Notes: generated from the letters alone by a model not told the origin. Numbered from the stretch's first letter, positions 8,359-18,127 are shown. The stretch: DNA of 64,000 bases from Neobacillus sp. PS3-40 (GCF_030915485.1 NZ_CP133266.1:2046001-2110000), one strand, 5' to 3'. Made by a program: numbers and translations.

Positions 8359-9360
8359 TTAACCTAATCTCTTTTTTGGAAGACGATCGATGTTGTCAAG
8401 CATGATTCCTGTTCCGATAGCTACGCAGTCCATAGGATTTTCGGCAACGAGAACGGGTACCTTAAGCTCGTCAGCAAGGAGTAGATCGATTCCGTGTAAC
8501 AATGCTCCTCCACCTGTTAAAATAACGCCACGGTCAATAATGTCGGCAGATAATTCAGGTGGTGTGCGTTCAAGAACACTTTTTGCAGCTTGAACAATAA
8601 CGGCGACAGATTCGCGCAATGCTTGTTCAATTTCTTCGGAATAAACTGTAATCGTACGTGGCAACCCACTGACCATATCGCGGCCGCGGATTTCCATTTC
8701 TTCCGAGCGAGAACCAGGGAATACGGTTCCGATATTGATTTTAATATTTTCAGCGGTGCGTTCACCGATCAACAATTTGTATTCACGTTTAATGTAGTTT
8801 AATATTTCCATATCAAACTTGTCACCGGCCATTTTTATGGAGGAAGAAGTTACGATATCACCCATGGATAGAACGGCAACATCCGTCGTTCCCCCTCCAA
8901 TGTCAACTACCATGTTACCGCTTGGTTGGAAAATATCCATTCCAGCGCCAATTGCTGCCACTTTTGGTTCTTCTTCTAAGTAGATTTTTTTGCCACCACT
9001 TTTTTCAGCTGCTTCTCTGATAGCCTTTTGCTCAACACTTGTAATGTTCGTTGGGCAGCAGATCAAAATACGTGGTTTTGATAAAAATCCTTTAACGTTT
9101 AGCTTATTAATAAAATGTTTTAACATTGCTTCAGTAACATCAAAATCTGCGATGACACCGTCTTTTAGGGGGCGAATTGCGACAATGTTCCCCGGCGTAC
9201 GTCCAACCATGCGACGAGCTTCTTCACCGACCGCAAGAACACGATTTGTGTTTTTATCAATTGCCACCACAGAAGGTTCATTCAAAACAATTCCACGGCC
9301 TTTAACGTGAATTAACACGTTTGCAGTTCCTAAATCTATCCCAATATCCCTAGCAAACAT
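8359..9360 (-). CDS. mbl: MreB-like actin homologue Mbl
   Basis: A protein of 333 residues, identical in length to B. subtilis Mbl. It is an actin-fold ATPase (phosphate-binding GIDLGTANVLI near the N-terminus, VVDIGGGTTD around residue 160, GVILTGGGALL near 285). It polymerises under the membrane and guides lateral peptidoglycan synthesis, giving rod shape. The start at MFARDIGIDLG matches the family; an in-frame ATG 33 bp upstream lacks a ribosome-binding site. Downstream of spoIIID as in B. subtilis, with a strong terminator. Confidence 0.96.
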   Translation of the reverse strand: MFARDIGIDLGTANVLIHVKGRGIVLNEPSVVAIDKNTNRVLAVGEEARRMVGRTPGNIVAIRPLKDGVIADFDVTEAMLKHFINKLNVKGFLSKPRILICCPTNITSVEQKAIREAAEKSGGKKIYLEEEPKVAAIGAGMDIFQPSGNMVVDIGGGTTDVAVLSMGDIVTSSSIKMAGDKFDMEILNYIKREYKLLIGERTAENIKINIGTVFPGSRSEEMEIRGRDMVSGLPRTITVYSEEIEQALRESVAVIVQAAKSVLERTPPELSADIIDRGVILTGGGALLHGIDLLLADELKVPVLVAENPMDCVAIGTGIMLDNIDRLPKKRLG

Positions 9361-9540
9361 TCTCTTTTCTTTCCTCCTCAGAACGGAATCCAACTACTAT
9401 AACTAATTGCTTATTTTATCATATCCATTCTAACTTACATACAAAAAGTTGTAAATATTTGCAGATTGATGGGAAATCTTGAGGATTCCAAAAGAATGCT
9501 ACCGAAAATAAATTATTTGTGCCTATTTATTCCTTTTTTA

Positions 9541-9650
9541 AAAAGAAAACTCGCTGATTGGCGAACCCCTCCAAAGGGCGATGGCAGAAGCGTAGTTGTC
9601 CTTATGCACTAGCAGAATTTATGAATATAAATTCTGCTTGGCTAAAAAAA
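9541..9650 (+). repeat. Dispersed two-hairpin repeat, copy B
   Basis: Hairpin 1 is CTCGCT-GATT-GGCGAA (ending imperfect). Hairpin 2 is a perfect 11-bp stem GCAGAATTTAT / ATAAATTCTGC with a GAAT loop. It ends in an A tract 10 bp from the spoIIID stop, in the 300-bp gap between mbl and spoIIID. Confidence 0.75.
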
Positions 9651-9660
9651 TTCTTTCACA

Positions 9661-9933
9661 TTACTTTACAACTTCTCCTTCTTTTTCTTCTTTTTGATAT
9701 TTCATTTTTGTTGCTTCTCCGCCTCTTAGGTGGCGTATGGATTTATGATAATCTAAAATTTCTTTTACCACATTCGCAAGATCTGGGTTAATTTCAGGCA
9801 GTCTCTCTGTCAAATCTTTATGGACTGTACTTTTGGATACGCCAAATTCCTTCGCAATTACGCGAACTGTTTTTCTCGTCTCCACGATATACTTTCCAAT
9901 CTTGATTGTTCTCTCTTTGATGTAATCGTGCAC
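9661..9933 (-). CDS. spoIIID: Sporulation transcriptional regulator SpoIIID
   Basis: A DNA-binding protein of 90 residues, near-identical along its helix-turn-helix to B. subtilis SpoIIID (HDYIKERTIKIGKYIVETRK; VIAKEFGVSKSTVHKDLTER). It acts in the mother cell, repressing or activating many sigma-E dependent genes and helping switch to sigma-K. The start is GTG at 9931-9933 after GGGAGGG, giving the family length; longer in-frame starts have no family support. The C-terminal basic stretch (KMKYQKEEKEG) is the second DNA-contacting region known in this protein. Confidence 0.96.
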   Translation of the reverse strand: MHDYIKERTIKIGKYIVETRKTVRVIAKEFGVSKSTVHKDLTERLPEINPDLANVVKEILDYHKSIRHLRGGEATKMKYQKEEKEGEVVK

Positions 9934-10415
9934 ACTACTCGCCCTCCCTAAATTGGATGTAAGAAGTGTGAAATGAGACTCGCTTATCACTTCATTGAAA
10001 TACTGTCATCCATTTGATAGGGCTCCCCTGTCAAACGGCAGAAAGTTTGAAACACCTTCTAATTATCATGAATAAACATATCCCCAACTAAAATCCCTTT
10101 ATCATCAAACGACTCTTCACCTCAAACACTTTCCTTTGTAAAGGTTTGTAACATTTTATTAGCTTGGATACGAGATTATGCACAAATGGCTCAATCGGGA
10201 CAAGGTATTTCTCAAGTTTTTTGAATATTGGACGAAAAAATCCACTTCTATTTTTCCAGTACTATGCTAAAATCAGGCTGTCCGACCATTCGACAAGTGG
10301 TCAAAAAATTTGCAGCCCTTACAGTCATTATGTTTTTTTAGGAAATAGGGGGATGTTTCCTTATTTCCCGAGAAATTTGTCATTTTATAGAGCATTGTGA
10401 AGAAAGGAACTTTGT
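9934..10415. other. Intergenic region between spoIIID and the alkyltransferase-like gene
   Basis: 482 bp with no coding gene I can support. It must carry the divergent promoters of spoIIID (sigma-E dependent in B. subtilis) and of the plus-strand gene, but I could not place either convincingly. Confidence 0.5.
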
Positions 10416-10712
10416 ATGCAGCCTTTTACAGAAAGAGCAGTTACCCTCATAAAAAATATTCCTAATGGGAAAGTCATGACATATGGCCAGATTGCCAGAT
10501 TAGCTGGCAGCCCTCGGGGGGCCAGGCAGGTCGTCAGAATTCTCCATTCACTCAGCCGAAAGCATAACCTACCATGGCACAGAGTCATTAATTCAAAAGG
10601 GGAAATTAGCTTTAAAGATGAAGAGCAACGTTTATTATTGAAATGTGAAGGAATTGAAATTAGTAAAGAGGGTTTCATTTTACTTGAAAGGTATTTATAT
10701 CAACCTGAATAA
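10416..10712 (+). CDS. Alkyltransferase-like (ATL) protein, MGMT fold without catalytic Cys
   Basis: A protein of 98 residues matching the DNA-binding C-terminal domain of O6-alkylguanine-DNA methyltransferase. The helix-turn-helix with arginine finger (PRGARQVVRIL) is present. The active-site motif PCHR reads PWHR, with Trp at residue 54 in place of the alkyl-accepting Cys. This is the signature of ATL proteins, which bind and flip alkylated guanine and hand the lesion to nucleotide excision repair rather than repairing it. The start follows GAAAGGAA. It is monocistronic on the plus strand and convergent with spoIIQ. The activity is inferred from characterised ATLs. Confidence 0.85.
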   Translation: MQPFTERAVTLIKNIPNGKVMTYGQIARLAGSPRGARQVVRILHSLSRKHNLPWHRVINSKGEISFKDEEQRLLLKCEGIEISKEGFILLERYLYQPE

Positions 10713-10768
10713 CGTTTTTATTAAATTTACAAAAAAAACCAGTTGCGCACCCCTGATTGCAGAGTGCT

Positions 10769-10870
10769 AAAGAAAACTCGCTGATTGGCGAGCCTCTAAG
10801 GGCGATGATTAGGCGGAGTTGCCCTTATGCGCGAGCAAAATTTATGGACATAAATTTTGATTAGCCAAAA
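10769..10870 (+). repeat. Dispersed two-hairpin repeat, copy C
   Basis: Hairpin 1 is CTCGCT-GATT-GGCGAG. Hairpin 2 is CAAAATTTAT-GGAC-ATAAATTTTG, with a compensatory A/T pair where most copies have G/C. Its terminal A tract doubles as the T tract of the spoIIQ terminator. Confidence 0.78.
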
Positions 10871-10897
10871 AAAAGAGAAGGCATATGCCTCCCCTTT
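10867..10897 (-). terminator. Terminator of spoIIQ
   Basis: GGGGAGGCA-TA-TGCCTTCTC stem (some G-U pairs) followed by eight T on the minus strand. Confidence 0.8.
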
Positions 10898-10906
10898 TAT
10901 TCCATA

Positions 10907-11755
10907 TTAAGAATTTGTATTATCAGTTGAGTCAGTCGAGTTATCTAATGGAGACGTTGCTCCGTCGTCAGTTGGATCTACCTTTTGTTTTTGATTGATC
11001 TTTTGACTGTCATCACTCTTTTGACTGGCATTCTCTTTATCTGCCTGGGTCTCCGTAGACTTTTCTTCCTGTAATGCGCTCAACGGTTTATTGAAATAGT
11101 TTTGCGGATTGACAGCAACGCCATCTTTACGGATTTCAAAATGTACATGTGTTCCAGCTTTTTCATTGAGCAAGCTTTGTCCAGCCGTGGCAATAGCTTG
11201 TCCTTGATCTACTTGTTCGCCAACCTTGATCTTCACAGCTTTAACTGATTCATATAGGGTTACAATTCCTTTGTCATGTTCAATTTCAATAACATTCCCT
11301 AATAATGAATCCTCTTCCACCTTTGTCACTGTTCCACTTAATGCAGCCACAACTTCAAAGGCTTCACCATTTTTCATTCGGTAGTCGATACCTGTATTTG
11401 GTTCATACGTATTATTGTAAACTACTAATGAAGCCTCCTGATCTTGCTTGTTGCCCTTGAAATCATAGAATTTCTTTTCGACAACTACTTGATCAGAATC
11501 CTTAACAGGCATTACGAAATTTTCCATTGAACGGCTTACTTCGACAGATGGTTGCTGATACTTTTTACCAGCAATATCAGTGGACTTGTAATCATATTTG
11601 TCTGAAGCACTGTTACCTGCGCTTTGATACCATAGGACCGCTGTCAAAATGATTGCTGCACTTGCAATATAAATGGCTGGAAATACCCAACGCTTTTTGA
11701 AAAAGCGTTTAAAGCTGGAGCTTTGAGAAGATCGGTTTTTTTCTTCCTCTCTCAT
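10907..11755 (-). CDS. spoIIQ: Forespore protein SpoIIQ (LytM-like domain)
   Basis: A protein of 282 residues. A short basic N-terminus and one membrane helix (~residues 24-43, VFPAIYIASAAIILTAVLWY) are followed by an M23/LytM-like domain (about 120-220). The forespore SpoIIQ binds mother-cell SpoIIIAH to form the engulfment zipper and feeding-tube channel. The domain keeps HVHFEIRKDG but has NTGIDYR where active M23 peptidases have HxGxD, so the first metal ligand is missing, as in B. subtilis SpoIIQ. The C-terminal ~55 residues are a Lys/Ser/Asp/Thr-rich tail. The start at 11755 follows GAGGTG; an upstream in-frame start is not supported. Confidence 0.94.
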   Translation of the reverse strand: MREEEKNRSSQSSSFKRFFKKRWVFPAIYIASAAIILTAVLWYQSAGNSASDKYDYKSTDIAGKKYQQPSVEVSRSMENFVMPVKDSDQVVVEKKFYDFKGNKQDQEASLVVYNNTYEPNTGIDYRMKNGEAFEVVAALSGTVTKVEEDSLLGNVIEIEHDKGIVTLYESVKAVKIKVGEQVDQGQAIATAGQSLLNEKAGTHVHFEIRKDGVAVNPQNYFNKPLSALQEEKSTETQADKENASQKSDDSQKINQKQKVDPTDDGATSPLDNSTDSTDNTNS

Positions 11756-12014
11756 TTTCATCACCTCAGCAATCATTCTGAACAAATAAGTAGAATTATA
11801 TACACTTGTCAAAAAATTTTTTCTATTTATTTTTCGACAAAGGGACTATTTTTATGCATAGGAGGATGAATTTTTTTGAAATTTTTAAAATGGTAAGTGT
11901 TCTAACTCAATTATGGCTGGTGATATACTCGATTCTTATATTTTCTTGTAAAAGGTAAGTCCATTTGGGAGAGAATTTTCTGCATACTATCTGGGGAATC
12001 AATGTGGAGGAATC

Positions 12015-12108
12015 TAAACCACGTTTTACCCGCCAACTTCTTTAGACCCACTAAATTTTTTAAACTAAAAACGCCAGTCCGGGGACTGGCAAAGTAATTT
12101 TTCAGTTT
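12015..12108. repeat. Copy of a TTACCCGC-unit plus hairpin module
   Basis: ACGTTTTACCCGCCAACTTC..., then ACCCAC and a GCCAGTCC/GGACTGGC hairpin, then a GTAATTTTTC tail. The same order is found at 27922-28010. It lies in the 396-bp gap between spoIIQ and spoIID; the rest of that gap is AT-rich without recognisable features. Confidence 0.55.
12066..12090 (-). terminator. Terminator of spoIID
   Basis: GCCAGTCC-CC-GGACTGGC followed by GTTTTTAG on the minus strand, 62 bp after the spoIID stop. Confidence 0.8.
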
Positions 12109-12151
12109 TTCCCGCTAACTCTATCTACCCACCATATCCCCACAACCAACG

Positions 12152-13183
12152 CTATTTCCTCGCCGTAATTGTTGCAAGCATTGTCTCAGCGGATGTAATA
12201 TCCACTCCTTGGTAGTAGTGCTTAATGATTTCCTGGTAGTTGTCTCCTTCAGATGCCATTCCATTTGCGCCGTATTGGCTCATTCCGACCCCGTGACCGT
12301 AGCCGCGGGTGCTTATGATGATATTGTTACCTTTACGCACCCAAGAGAAGTCTGAGGATTTGAGATCGAGCCTTTCGCGTATTTCTCTGCCTGTTAAAAC
12401 TTTGCCTTTAATGTTTACCTCGCCAACGCGTTTTCCAGCGGTTCGATCGGTGATTTTGCCTATTGTTGTGCTTCCTGACAGTTTTACTCCTAGCTTCGTT
12501 TCAAATTCTTGAACAGAAAGTATTTTTTGATTGTTGAATTTAGGAGACTCCTTATCCCAGGGACTTGCCACACTTCTTAAATACGGGAATGAATTAGGCC
12601 AGTAATCTTCGGAATTCTCTGTGTACCCATTGCTTGTAGAAAAAAACATTGCACTAATCACTTGGCCTTTATAGGTAATAATTTGCCCGCTTGTTGCTCT
12701 TACTGCTTTTAAAATTTTCTCTTTTTTCCAGCTATAATCGATTCCCCATATTTTCTTGAGTTCATCATCGCTATTGTAGACCTGATTAATGACTGTGTCG
12801 CCTACCACAGCCCCTTTTGGCAGCTCTGGGTGGTCTTTGCTTAGCATTTGTTTAACAATATATGTTCTGGCTGTCAAGGCCTGTGCCTTAAGTGCCTCAT
12901 CCCCAAACTCTGCTGGCATTTCTGCTGCAACTACACCAACAAGGTAATTCTCCAGAGGAATATTTTCAATTTTCGACTTGGAAAAACGGTAAACAGCCAC
13001 TTCTACACCCGCATCTGCAGTGGGAACAGCATTTACATTTTTTGAAGGTGCATGTGTCAATGTCTCACCTAATTTTCCGCTGGATTTTCCCTCTGAAAAG
13101 GGGAGGACGAGTACTGCTGGAATAATCAAAGTAACAACAAAAAGGATGGATAGTAGTACGATAAGTGGTTTAGTCTTAATCAT
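12152..13183 (-). CDS. spoIID: Stage II sporulation protein D, peptidoglycan lytic transglycosylase
   Basis: A protein of 343 residues, the same length as B. subtilis SpoIID. An N-terminal membrane anchor (~residues 6-28) is followed by the SpoIID/LytB domain. The motif VVAAEMPAEF contains the catalytic Glu that cleaves glycan strands after SpoIIP removes stem peptides during engulfment. The C-terminal GYGHGVGMSQYGANGMA motif of the family is intact. The start at MIKTKPL follows GGAGG; the ATG 54 bp upstream lacks a ribosome-binding site. It follows murAA as in B. subtilis, separated by a 278-bp repeat. Confidence 0.95.
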   Translation of the reverse strand: MIKTKPLIVLLSILFVVTLIIPAVLVLPFSEGKSSGKLGETLTHAPSKNVNAVPTADAGVEVAVYRFSKSKIENIPLENYLVGVVAAEMPAEFGDEALKAQALTARTYIVKQMLSKDHPELPKGAVVGDTVINQVYNSDDELKKIWGIDYSWKKEKILKAVRATSGQIITYKGQVISAMFFSTSNGYTENSEDYWPNSFPYLRSVASPWDKESPKFNNQKILSVQEFETKLGVKLSGSTTIGKITDRTAGKRVGEVNIKGKVLTGREIRERLDLKSSDFSWVRKGNNIIISTRGYGHGVGMSQYGANGMASEGDNYQEIIKHYYQGVDITSAETMLATITARK

Positions 13184-13332
13184 GAAAGTGCCTCCAGTTT
13201 GTAAATTAAACGATGACAATCGTCTCATTTCATACATATGGAGGGGGACAAGCTTTTATGACTAAATTTGACTAAGCCTTGTAACGTTCAAAAAATCATT
13301 GCGGAAGGAACCTCTTTTTTCATAAAAAGCTA

Positions 13333-13610
13333 TTAAAGGTAAATGTTGATATTTGATACCTGTCCGAATTCTTAATAGACGGATAAATTCCTGTTAATTA
13401 GTAAATTGGATTAAAAATAACTTAAATAGACGGAGAGTTTCCGCCTATTGACTCAAAAACCGCGAAAATGGGGGACTTTGCGTTGCGTAACCGGAAAACC
13501 TCCGCTTATACACCTCGAAACGAGCTCCATTCTGCATTTAACCGAAAAATTTCCGCTTATTTTATTTTCGTTGGTTTCTCGGATTACTCGAGTAATGATT
13601 GCCGTTATTA
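13333..13610. repeat. 278-bp intergenic repeat R2, copy a
   Basis: From TTAAAGGTAAATGTTG to GATTGCCGTTATTA. It is near-identical over the same 278-bp length to 46654-46931 and partly to 59554-59752. Inside are four imperfect dyads of the form (A/C)CGGAnAnnTTCCGC. It occupies the 534-bp gap between spoIID and murAA. Short reading frames here are not conserved between copies and are not genes. Confidence 0.75.
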
Positions 13611-13637
13611 GCCGTATAAAAAAAACCTCTTCCAAAA

Positions 13638-13690
13638 ACAAAAGCCGAAAAACGCTTCTGTCATACATCTGACAGCTACATTCTTCGGCC
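13638..13690 (-). terminator. Probable terminator of murAA
   Basis: GCCGAA...TTCGGC encloses CTGTCA-GATGTA-TGACAG, followed by TTTTGTTTTT on the minus strand. It starts 28 bp after the murAA stop. Confidence 0.65.
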
Positions 13691-13717
13691 TGCTCAATTC
13701 TTATTCAGTTCACACTA

Positions 13718-15022
13718 TTATGCGTTCAAATCAATAATAAACGATTCTTTATCAGCGAATTCTGCTTCGTTAATACGCTCAACGTCAGCTCCAAGGCTAG
13801 CTAATTTTAAATGGAAGTCAACATAGCCACGGTCTAAGTGCTTAAGCTCAGTAACGCGTGTAACTCCATCAGCAACTAATCCTGTTAAAATTAACGCAGC
13901 AGCTGCGCGTAAGTCTGTTGCGGATACTTCAGCCCCTTGTAGCATAGAAGAACCATTTAAGATAACTGAACGTCCCTCAATTTTAATATCTGCATTCATA
14001 CGGCGGAATTCTTCCACATGCATAAAGCGGTTTTCGAAGACGGTTTCAGTGATCATACTTGTGCCTTCAGCACGAAGTAAGAGTGCCATCATTTGCGATT
14101 GCATATCAGTTGGAAAACCAGGGTGCGGCATTGTTTTAATATCAACCGCTTTTAGCTTTTCTGGGCCGATAACGCGAACGCCATCATCTTCTTCCAGAAT
14201 TTTAACGCCCATTTCTTCCATTTTGGCAATTAATGAGGATAAATGTTCTGGAACTGCACCTTGGACAAGTACATCTCCAGCTGTAATCGCTGCAGCTACC
14301 ATAAAGGTACCAGCTTCAATACGGTCTGGAATAATTGCATGGTCTGCTCCAAATAATACCTTTACGCCTTCAATTCGAATCGTACCAGTTCCGGCACCAA
14401 TTACTCTTGCTCCCATTTTGTTCAAGAAGTTAGCAAGATCAACGATTTCAGGTTCTTTTGCAACATTTTCAAGGATGGTAGTTCCTTCAGCTAAGGTTGC
14501 TGCCATCATAATATTTTCTGTTGCACCAACACTTGGAAAATCTAAATAAACTTTTGCACCTTTTAAGCGGCCATCAACCTCCGCTTCGATAAAGCCATTC
14601 CCTACTTTTACTTTCGCACCCATTGCTTCAAAACCTTTTAGGTGCTGATCGATAGGACGGGATCCAATGGCACAGCCACCTGGCAATGCAACCCGTGCAC
14701 GACCATTGCGGGCAAGTAATGATCCCATAACAAGAACGGAAGCACGCATTTTTCGAACATATTCGAAAGGTGCTTCATCTTTTAACTCTCTAGATGCATC
14801 TACCACAACTGTATTATTTTCAAACACCACTTCAGCGTTTAGATTGCGTAATACTTCATTAATCGTGTATACATCGGAGAGAGTTGGCACATCACGAATT
14901 ATACTTTTTCCATCACTTGCTAATAATGATGCAGCGATAACAGGCAATACGGCATTTTTTGCACCTTCTACTTTAACAGTGCCATGAAGCCTTTGTCCGC
15001 CGCGGACGATGATTTTTTCCAA
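13718..15022 (-). CDS. murAA: UDP-N-acetylglucosamine 1-carboxyvinyltransferase (primary MurA)
   Basis: A protein of 434 residues with the EPSP-synthase fold. It transfers enolpyruvate from PEP to UDP-GlcNAc, the first committed step of peptidoglycan synthesis. The fosfomycin-sensitive catalytic Cys is at about 117 in [16 protein letters not shown]-terminal [11 protein letters not shown] binds substrate. Called murAA because it lies between ywmB and spoIID, as in B. subtilis; the paralogue at 54716 is murAB. The start is near an AGGGGAA-type site. Likely co-transcribed with ywmB 32 bp upstream. Confidence 0.95.
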   Translation of the reverse strand: MEKIIVRGGQRLHGTVKVEGAKNAVLPVIAASLLASDGKSIIRDVPTLSDVYTINEVLRNLNAEVVFENNTVVVDASRELKDEAPFEYVRKMRASVLVMGSLLARNGRARVALPGGCAIGSRPIDQHLKGFEAMGAKVKVGNGFIEAEVDGRLKGAKVYLDFPSVGATENIMMAATLAEGTTILENVAKEPEIVDLANFLNKMGARVIGAGTGTIRIEGVKVLFGADHAIIPDRIEAGTFMVAAAITAGDVLVQGAVPEHLSSLIAKMEEMGVKILEEDDGVRVIGPEKLKAVDIKTMPHPGFPTDMQSQMMALLLRAEGTSMITETVFENRFMHVEEFRRMNADIKIEGRSVILNGSSMLQGAEVSATDLRAAAALILTGLVADGVTRVTELKHLDRGYVDFHLKLASLGADVERINEAEFADKESFIIDLNA

Positions 15023-15054
15023 GAGTATTCCCCTCCGCGTCCATTTTCTCTATA

Positions 15055-15807
15055 TTAATATTCAATCGTTATGATTGGTGTGCCAACTACAATTGTAGTA
15101 TTTGCGCCCAATCCTTCTTGGCGTAAGCCTATTTGTAAATTCATATTATTCTTTTCATTTTCAATTGGTTCAGAAAACAAGGGCGAATGTGCCGAAACGG
15201 ACATAAATGCATCTTCTTTTAAGGCTTCAATTTCACTCGCATTAAAAATAGATAGTAAGTTTTTTACAGTTTTAGGCAAAGCCGTTACCATCTTATCACT
15301 GATTTCACCTTTTACACAAGAAAAAATTGTTGGTTTACTAAGAAATATGCCATCAAGCCTATTTTTAAATTGATTGGTTGTAAAAAAGGATTCAGCCTGT
15401 TTGTTCCACTCATTACCGAGAACCCTATATACTAAGTACGTATCTACAGGTTCTTTTGTGTGGGTGGTCATCAATTGAAGTATTTCTTTGTGGTTTTTAG
15501 AAGTTGGGGAAATTGCTGTTACTTCCCATTTTTGATTGGTATTTGTTACAGACCAATCCCAATTGGGAAACTTTTGTTGAAGATTCTTTGCATATTCCTT
15601 TACTTCTTTTTCACTTTTTAGTGTAACCAAATGTTCTCTTGCATAAATAGACCAATCATTGAGCAAAATATGTTCGCCTTTAAAAATGGAAACTATTTTG
15701 ATTAAATCAAGCTCAACAGCTGCATTACTTGCTTTAGTTTCTATCCCAAATAGAAACAATCCAGCCATAATCAAAAGCAATAAAAAGTAAGTTGCATTTT
15801 TCTTCAT
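15055..15807 (-). CDS. ywmB: YwmB family protein
   Basis: A protein of about 250 residues with an N-terminal signal peptide or anchor ([20 protein letters not shown]). It matches the Bacillus YwmB family, annotated in databases as TATA-box-binding-protein-fold; the true function is unknown. The start at 15807 is chosen because AAGGGGGAG precedes it at seven bases; the longer form from 15855 has no ribosome-binding site. Upstream of murAA exactly as in B. subtilis. Export suggests a role at the cell surface, which is inference. Confidence 0.85.
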   Translation of the reverse strand: MKKNATYFLLLLIMAGLFLFGIETKASNAAVELDLIKIVSIFKGEHILLNDWSIYAREHLVTLKSEKEVKEYAKNLQQKFPNWDWSVTNTNQKWEVTAISPTSKNHKEILQLMTTHTKEPVDTYLVYRVLGNEWNKQAESFFTTNQFKNRLDGIFLSKPTIFSCVKGEISDKMVTALPKTVKNLLSIFNASEIEALKEDAFMSVSAHSPLFSEPIENEKNNMNLQIGLRQEGLGANTTIVVGTPIITIEY

Positions 15808-15962
15808 CTCTACACTCCCCCTTACTACCATTGTTACCAATGATAAGAAGAGCATACTTGGGAAATGTCGTCACTTTTAGACAGGATTTTTAGCTAGCAC
15901 ACAGTTTCCACATAGAATTGATTGTACTCAAAAAATCCACAAAAGGGAACATGTACGAAGAC

Positions 15963-16220
15963 CTAAATTTTTACCAAATGTATTACCTGTAAAATAAGCG
16001 GCAGTTGTTTTGACCATTGAAGATAATCAAGGAAAAAATTACTAACTGAAGAACCGATTAAAATAGACAATAATATATAAAGCAAACGTGCTTGAAAAAC
16101 ACGGTTAGGACGAAGTAGCTTATCTAATCGGATTGCCTGTAGCGCCCACCAAGCAAGGGCAATGAAAACTAAATGAGATAGAATACTTAACAATGCCATT
16201 TGTCCAAAATCATTTATCAA
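15963..16220 (-). CDS. ywzB: DUF1146 family small membrane protein YwzB
   Basis: A protein of 85 residues with two or three hydrophobic segments (residues ~8-30, 46-68) and the family-typical AWWALQAIRLDKLLRPN between them. It belongs to the DUF1146/YwzB family, a short membrane protein of unknown function usually found between the ATP synthase/complex I block and murAA. No catalytic residues are visible. Confidence 0.85.
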   Translation of the reverse strand: MINDFGQMALLSILSHLVFIALAWWALQAIRLDKLLRPNRVFQARLLYILLSILIGSSVSNFFLDYLQWSKQLPLILQVIHLVKI

Positions 16221-16498
16221 CTTGCCACCGCCTTTATGGAAAAGGAGTGAAGCTTGGCCAACTTATAAATTAGGCTTCGTTCACACAGCCTTTATATTGG
16301 TTTACAGATCTTTAGATCCCCTAAATCCCTCTTAATTCAGTGCTTTTTTACACAAAGATAATTCTACCATATTGGGGAATGAAAAACCGAAGTCTATTGC
16401 TAAAAATTGGACAAAATTTTTTTATTTACTATGAAAAAATGCTAAATGGTAAACATCACCTAAAAAATGGATGGTGCCTGTCACCTTTTAAGCCCTTA
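16221..16498. other. Intergenic region upstream of ywzB with a GGTGCCTGTCACC word
   Basis: No gene seen. Around 16470-16490 there is an imperfect dyad GGTGCCTGTCACC of a kind I remember as common in Bacillaceae intergenic DNA. Its nature is not established here. Confidence 0.35.
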
Positions 16499-16548
16499 TA
16501 AGCACAAAAAAAGAAGGGTTCTCCCTCCCCTTCCTTTTTTTGTGCTTA
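16499..16548 (-). terminator. Terminator of the nuo operon
   Basis: A long, nearly perfect inverted repeat (AAGCACAAAAAAAG... / ...CTTTTTTTGTGCTT) about 65 bp after the nuoN stop. The stem is symmetrical and could work in both directions. Confidence 0.85.
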
Positions 16549-16612
16549 TTATTTTACCCCCTATAGCCTTTTACTTCCCCCAAAGTATTAGACTATTTGA
16601 CCGGCAAATCCA

Positions 16613-18127
16613 TTATTTCAAAAAGTCTTGGAACTGGTTAAAGTGGTTGTGTAGGAAGTCGAGCGCTGTATTTGGCGCTACTCCTAGCAGAACCGATGCC
16701 ACAACCGAAACGATGATGACAAAAAAGATTCCAAATGGCATGTTGAATTTTGACTTGTCGACAGCTGGTCTGAAAAACATTTGCGCCAAAACACCAAAGT
16801 AGTAGAAATATGACACAACAGTGGTTGCAATCATAACTGATGCTAAGACGTAATGAGAGTCTTGACCAACAAAGGCACTTGTAAAGATATTTAACTTCCC
16901 GATAAATCCAGCGGTTCCTGGGAAACCAGCGAGCGAGAGGATTAAGACTCCCATTGCGACTGCAAGTATCGGAGAACGGCTGTATAGACCGGCATAATCA
17001 GTAATTTTTTCTGAACCCGTTTTTTCAGAGATCAATTGAATGACAGCAAAGGCCCCTAGGTTCATGAACATGTAAGCTACCAAGTAAAACCAGATGGCAT
17101 CAAACATAAAATAGTTCATTGAGACAAGCGCTACCAGAATGTAACCTGCATGAGAGATACTTGAATAGGCAAACATTCTTTTGATATTTGTTTGCTTTAA
17201 TGCAACAACGTTTCCGATGATCATTGTTACACCAGCAATTACAGCAAGGTAGTCCTGCATTTTTAGTAGGATTGGTTCAGTACCTGGCCCATCCGTTACT
17301 GCAAGACCGAATACAGATAAGATGATACGAATAATGATCACAAATCCAGCCGTTTTAGAGATAACACTTAAAAAGGCTGTAACAGGTGTTGGTGCTCCTT
17401 GATAAACATCTGGCGCCCACATATGAAATGGAGCAACCGCTAGTTTAAAGGATAAACCCACAAAAATCATCAAGAACGATAACCCTAACAAGTAAACATG
17501 CTGGGGATCTGCTAATGACTGCAGTTTTCCAGCGATTGCCAATAAGTTCGTTGTTCCAGTTAGGCCATAAACATAGCTCATACCGAACAGAGCAATGGCT
17601 GTCGAAATACCGCCATTGATGACGTATTTCATCGCAGACTCATTTGATTGTAAATTGTATTTACGCATGCCAGCTAGTATATAAGAAGAAATGGATAACA
17701 ATTCAAGACCGACAAACAAGGTAATTAAATCCCCGCTTGAAGTCATGATCATTGCCCCTAGCAATGCGGTTAAAAATAAATAATAGAATTCACCGTGGTA
17801 TTTTTCTATTCCATCCTTTGGAACATAGCTGACTGCCAAAAATAGCACCAGTGCTGAGCCGCATAGTATGATTAATTTAAATGCCTTTGCAAAAGAATCA
17901 AGGCGGAATGTATCATCTAATATGGATGTCACATTATTATCGACTAATCCTGCAAGTGATACAATTGCAGCAAAGATCGCAAGGATGCCAATCCAGCCTA
18001 AAATTTTTCGATTGATTTTTTTCGGCATAAACAAATCAAGAAGTGAAAGTAATGCAGCAACAGCAACGATGATGAACTCCGGTGTCATGATACCCCAATT
18101 ATACGATTGCAATGTCTCAAGATCCAT
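16613..18127 (-). CDS. nuoN: NADH-quinone oxidoreductase subunit N
   Basis: A protein of 504 residues with about 14 membrane helices, an antiporter-like proton-pumping subunit of complex I (proton-antiporter M family). Conserved charged helices are visible, e.g. the Glu in LFVGLELLSISSYIL and the Lys in LSFKLAVAPFHMWAPDVYQG. The last gene of the operon, starting six bases after nuoM, followed by the operon terminator. Length and order agree with the 11-subunit complex I clusters of Bacillus species that have one. Confidence 0.95.
   Translation of the reverse strand: MDLETLQSYNWGIMTPEFIIVAVAALLSLLDLFMPKKINRKILGWIGILAIFAAIVSLAGLVDNNVTSILDDTFRLDSFAKAFKLIILCGSALVLFLAVSYVPKDGIEKYHGEFYYLFLTALLGAMIMTSSGDLITLFVGLELLSISSYILAGMRKYNLQSNESAMKYVINGGISTAIALFGMSYVYGLTGTTNLLAIAGKLQSLADPQHVYLLGLSFLMIFVGLSFKLAVAPFHMWAPDVYQGAPTPVTAFLSVISKTAGFVIIIRIILSVFGLAVTDGPGTEPILLKMQDYLAVIAGVTMIIGNVVALKQTNIKRMFAYSSISHAGYILVALVSMNYFMFDAIWFYLVAYMFMNLGAFAVIQLISEKTGSEKITDYAGLYSRSPILAVAMGVLILSLAGFPGTAGFIGKLNIFTSAFVGQDSHYVLASVMIATTVVSYFYYFGVLAQMFFRPAVDKSKFNMPFGIFFVIIVSVVASVLLGVAPNTALDFLHNHFNQFQDFLK

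Noticed and set aside
9625-9650. Terminator for spoIIID at the second hairpin of repeat copy B
   Set aside because: The stem is perfect but no T tract follows on the minus strand; treated as part of the dispersed repeat.
13448-13672. Short reading frames on both strands inside repeat R2a
   Set aside because: Not kept open in the other R2 copies; amino-acid content reflects the CGGAAA/TTTCCG dyads.
14049-14549. Frame of 166 codons opposite murAA
   Set aside because: Antisense shadow of a highly conserved enzyme gene.
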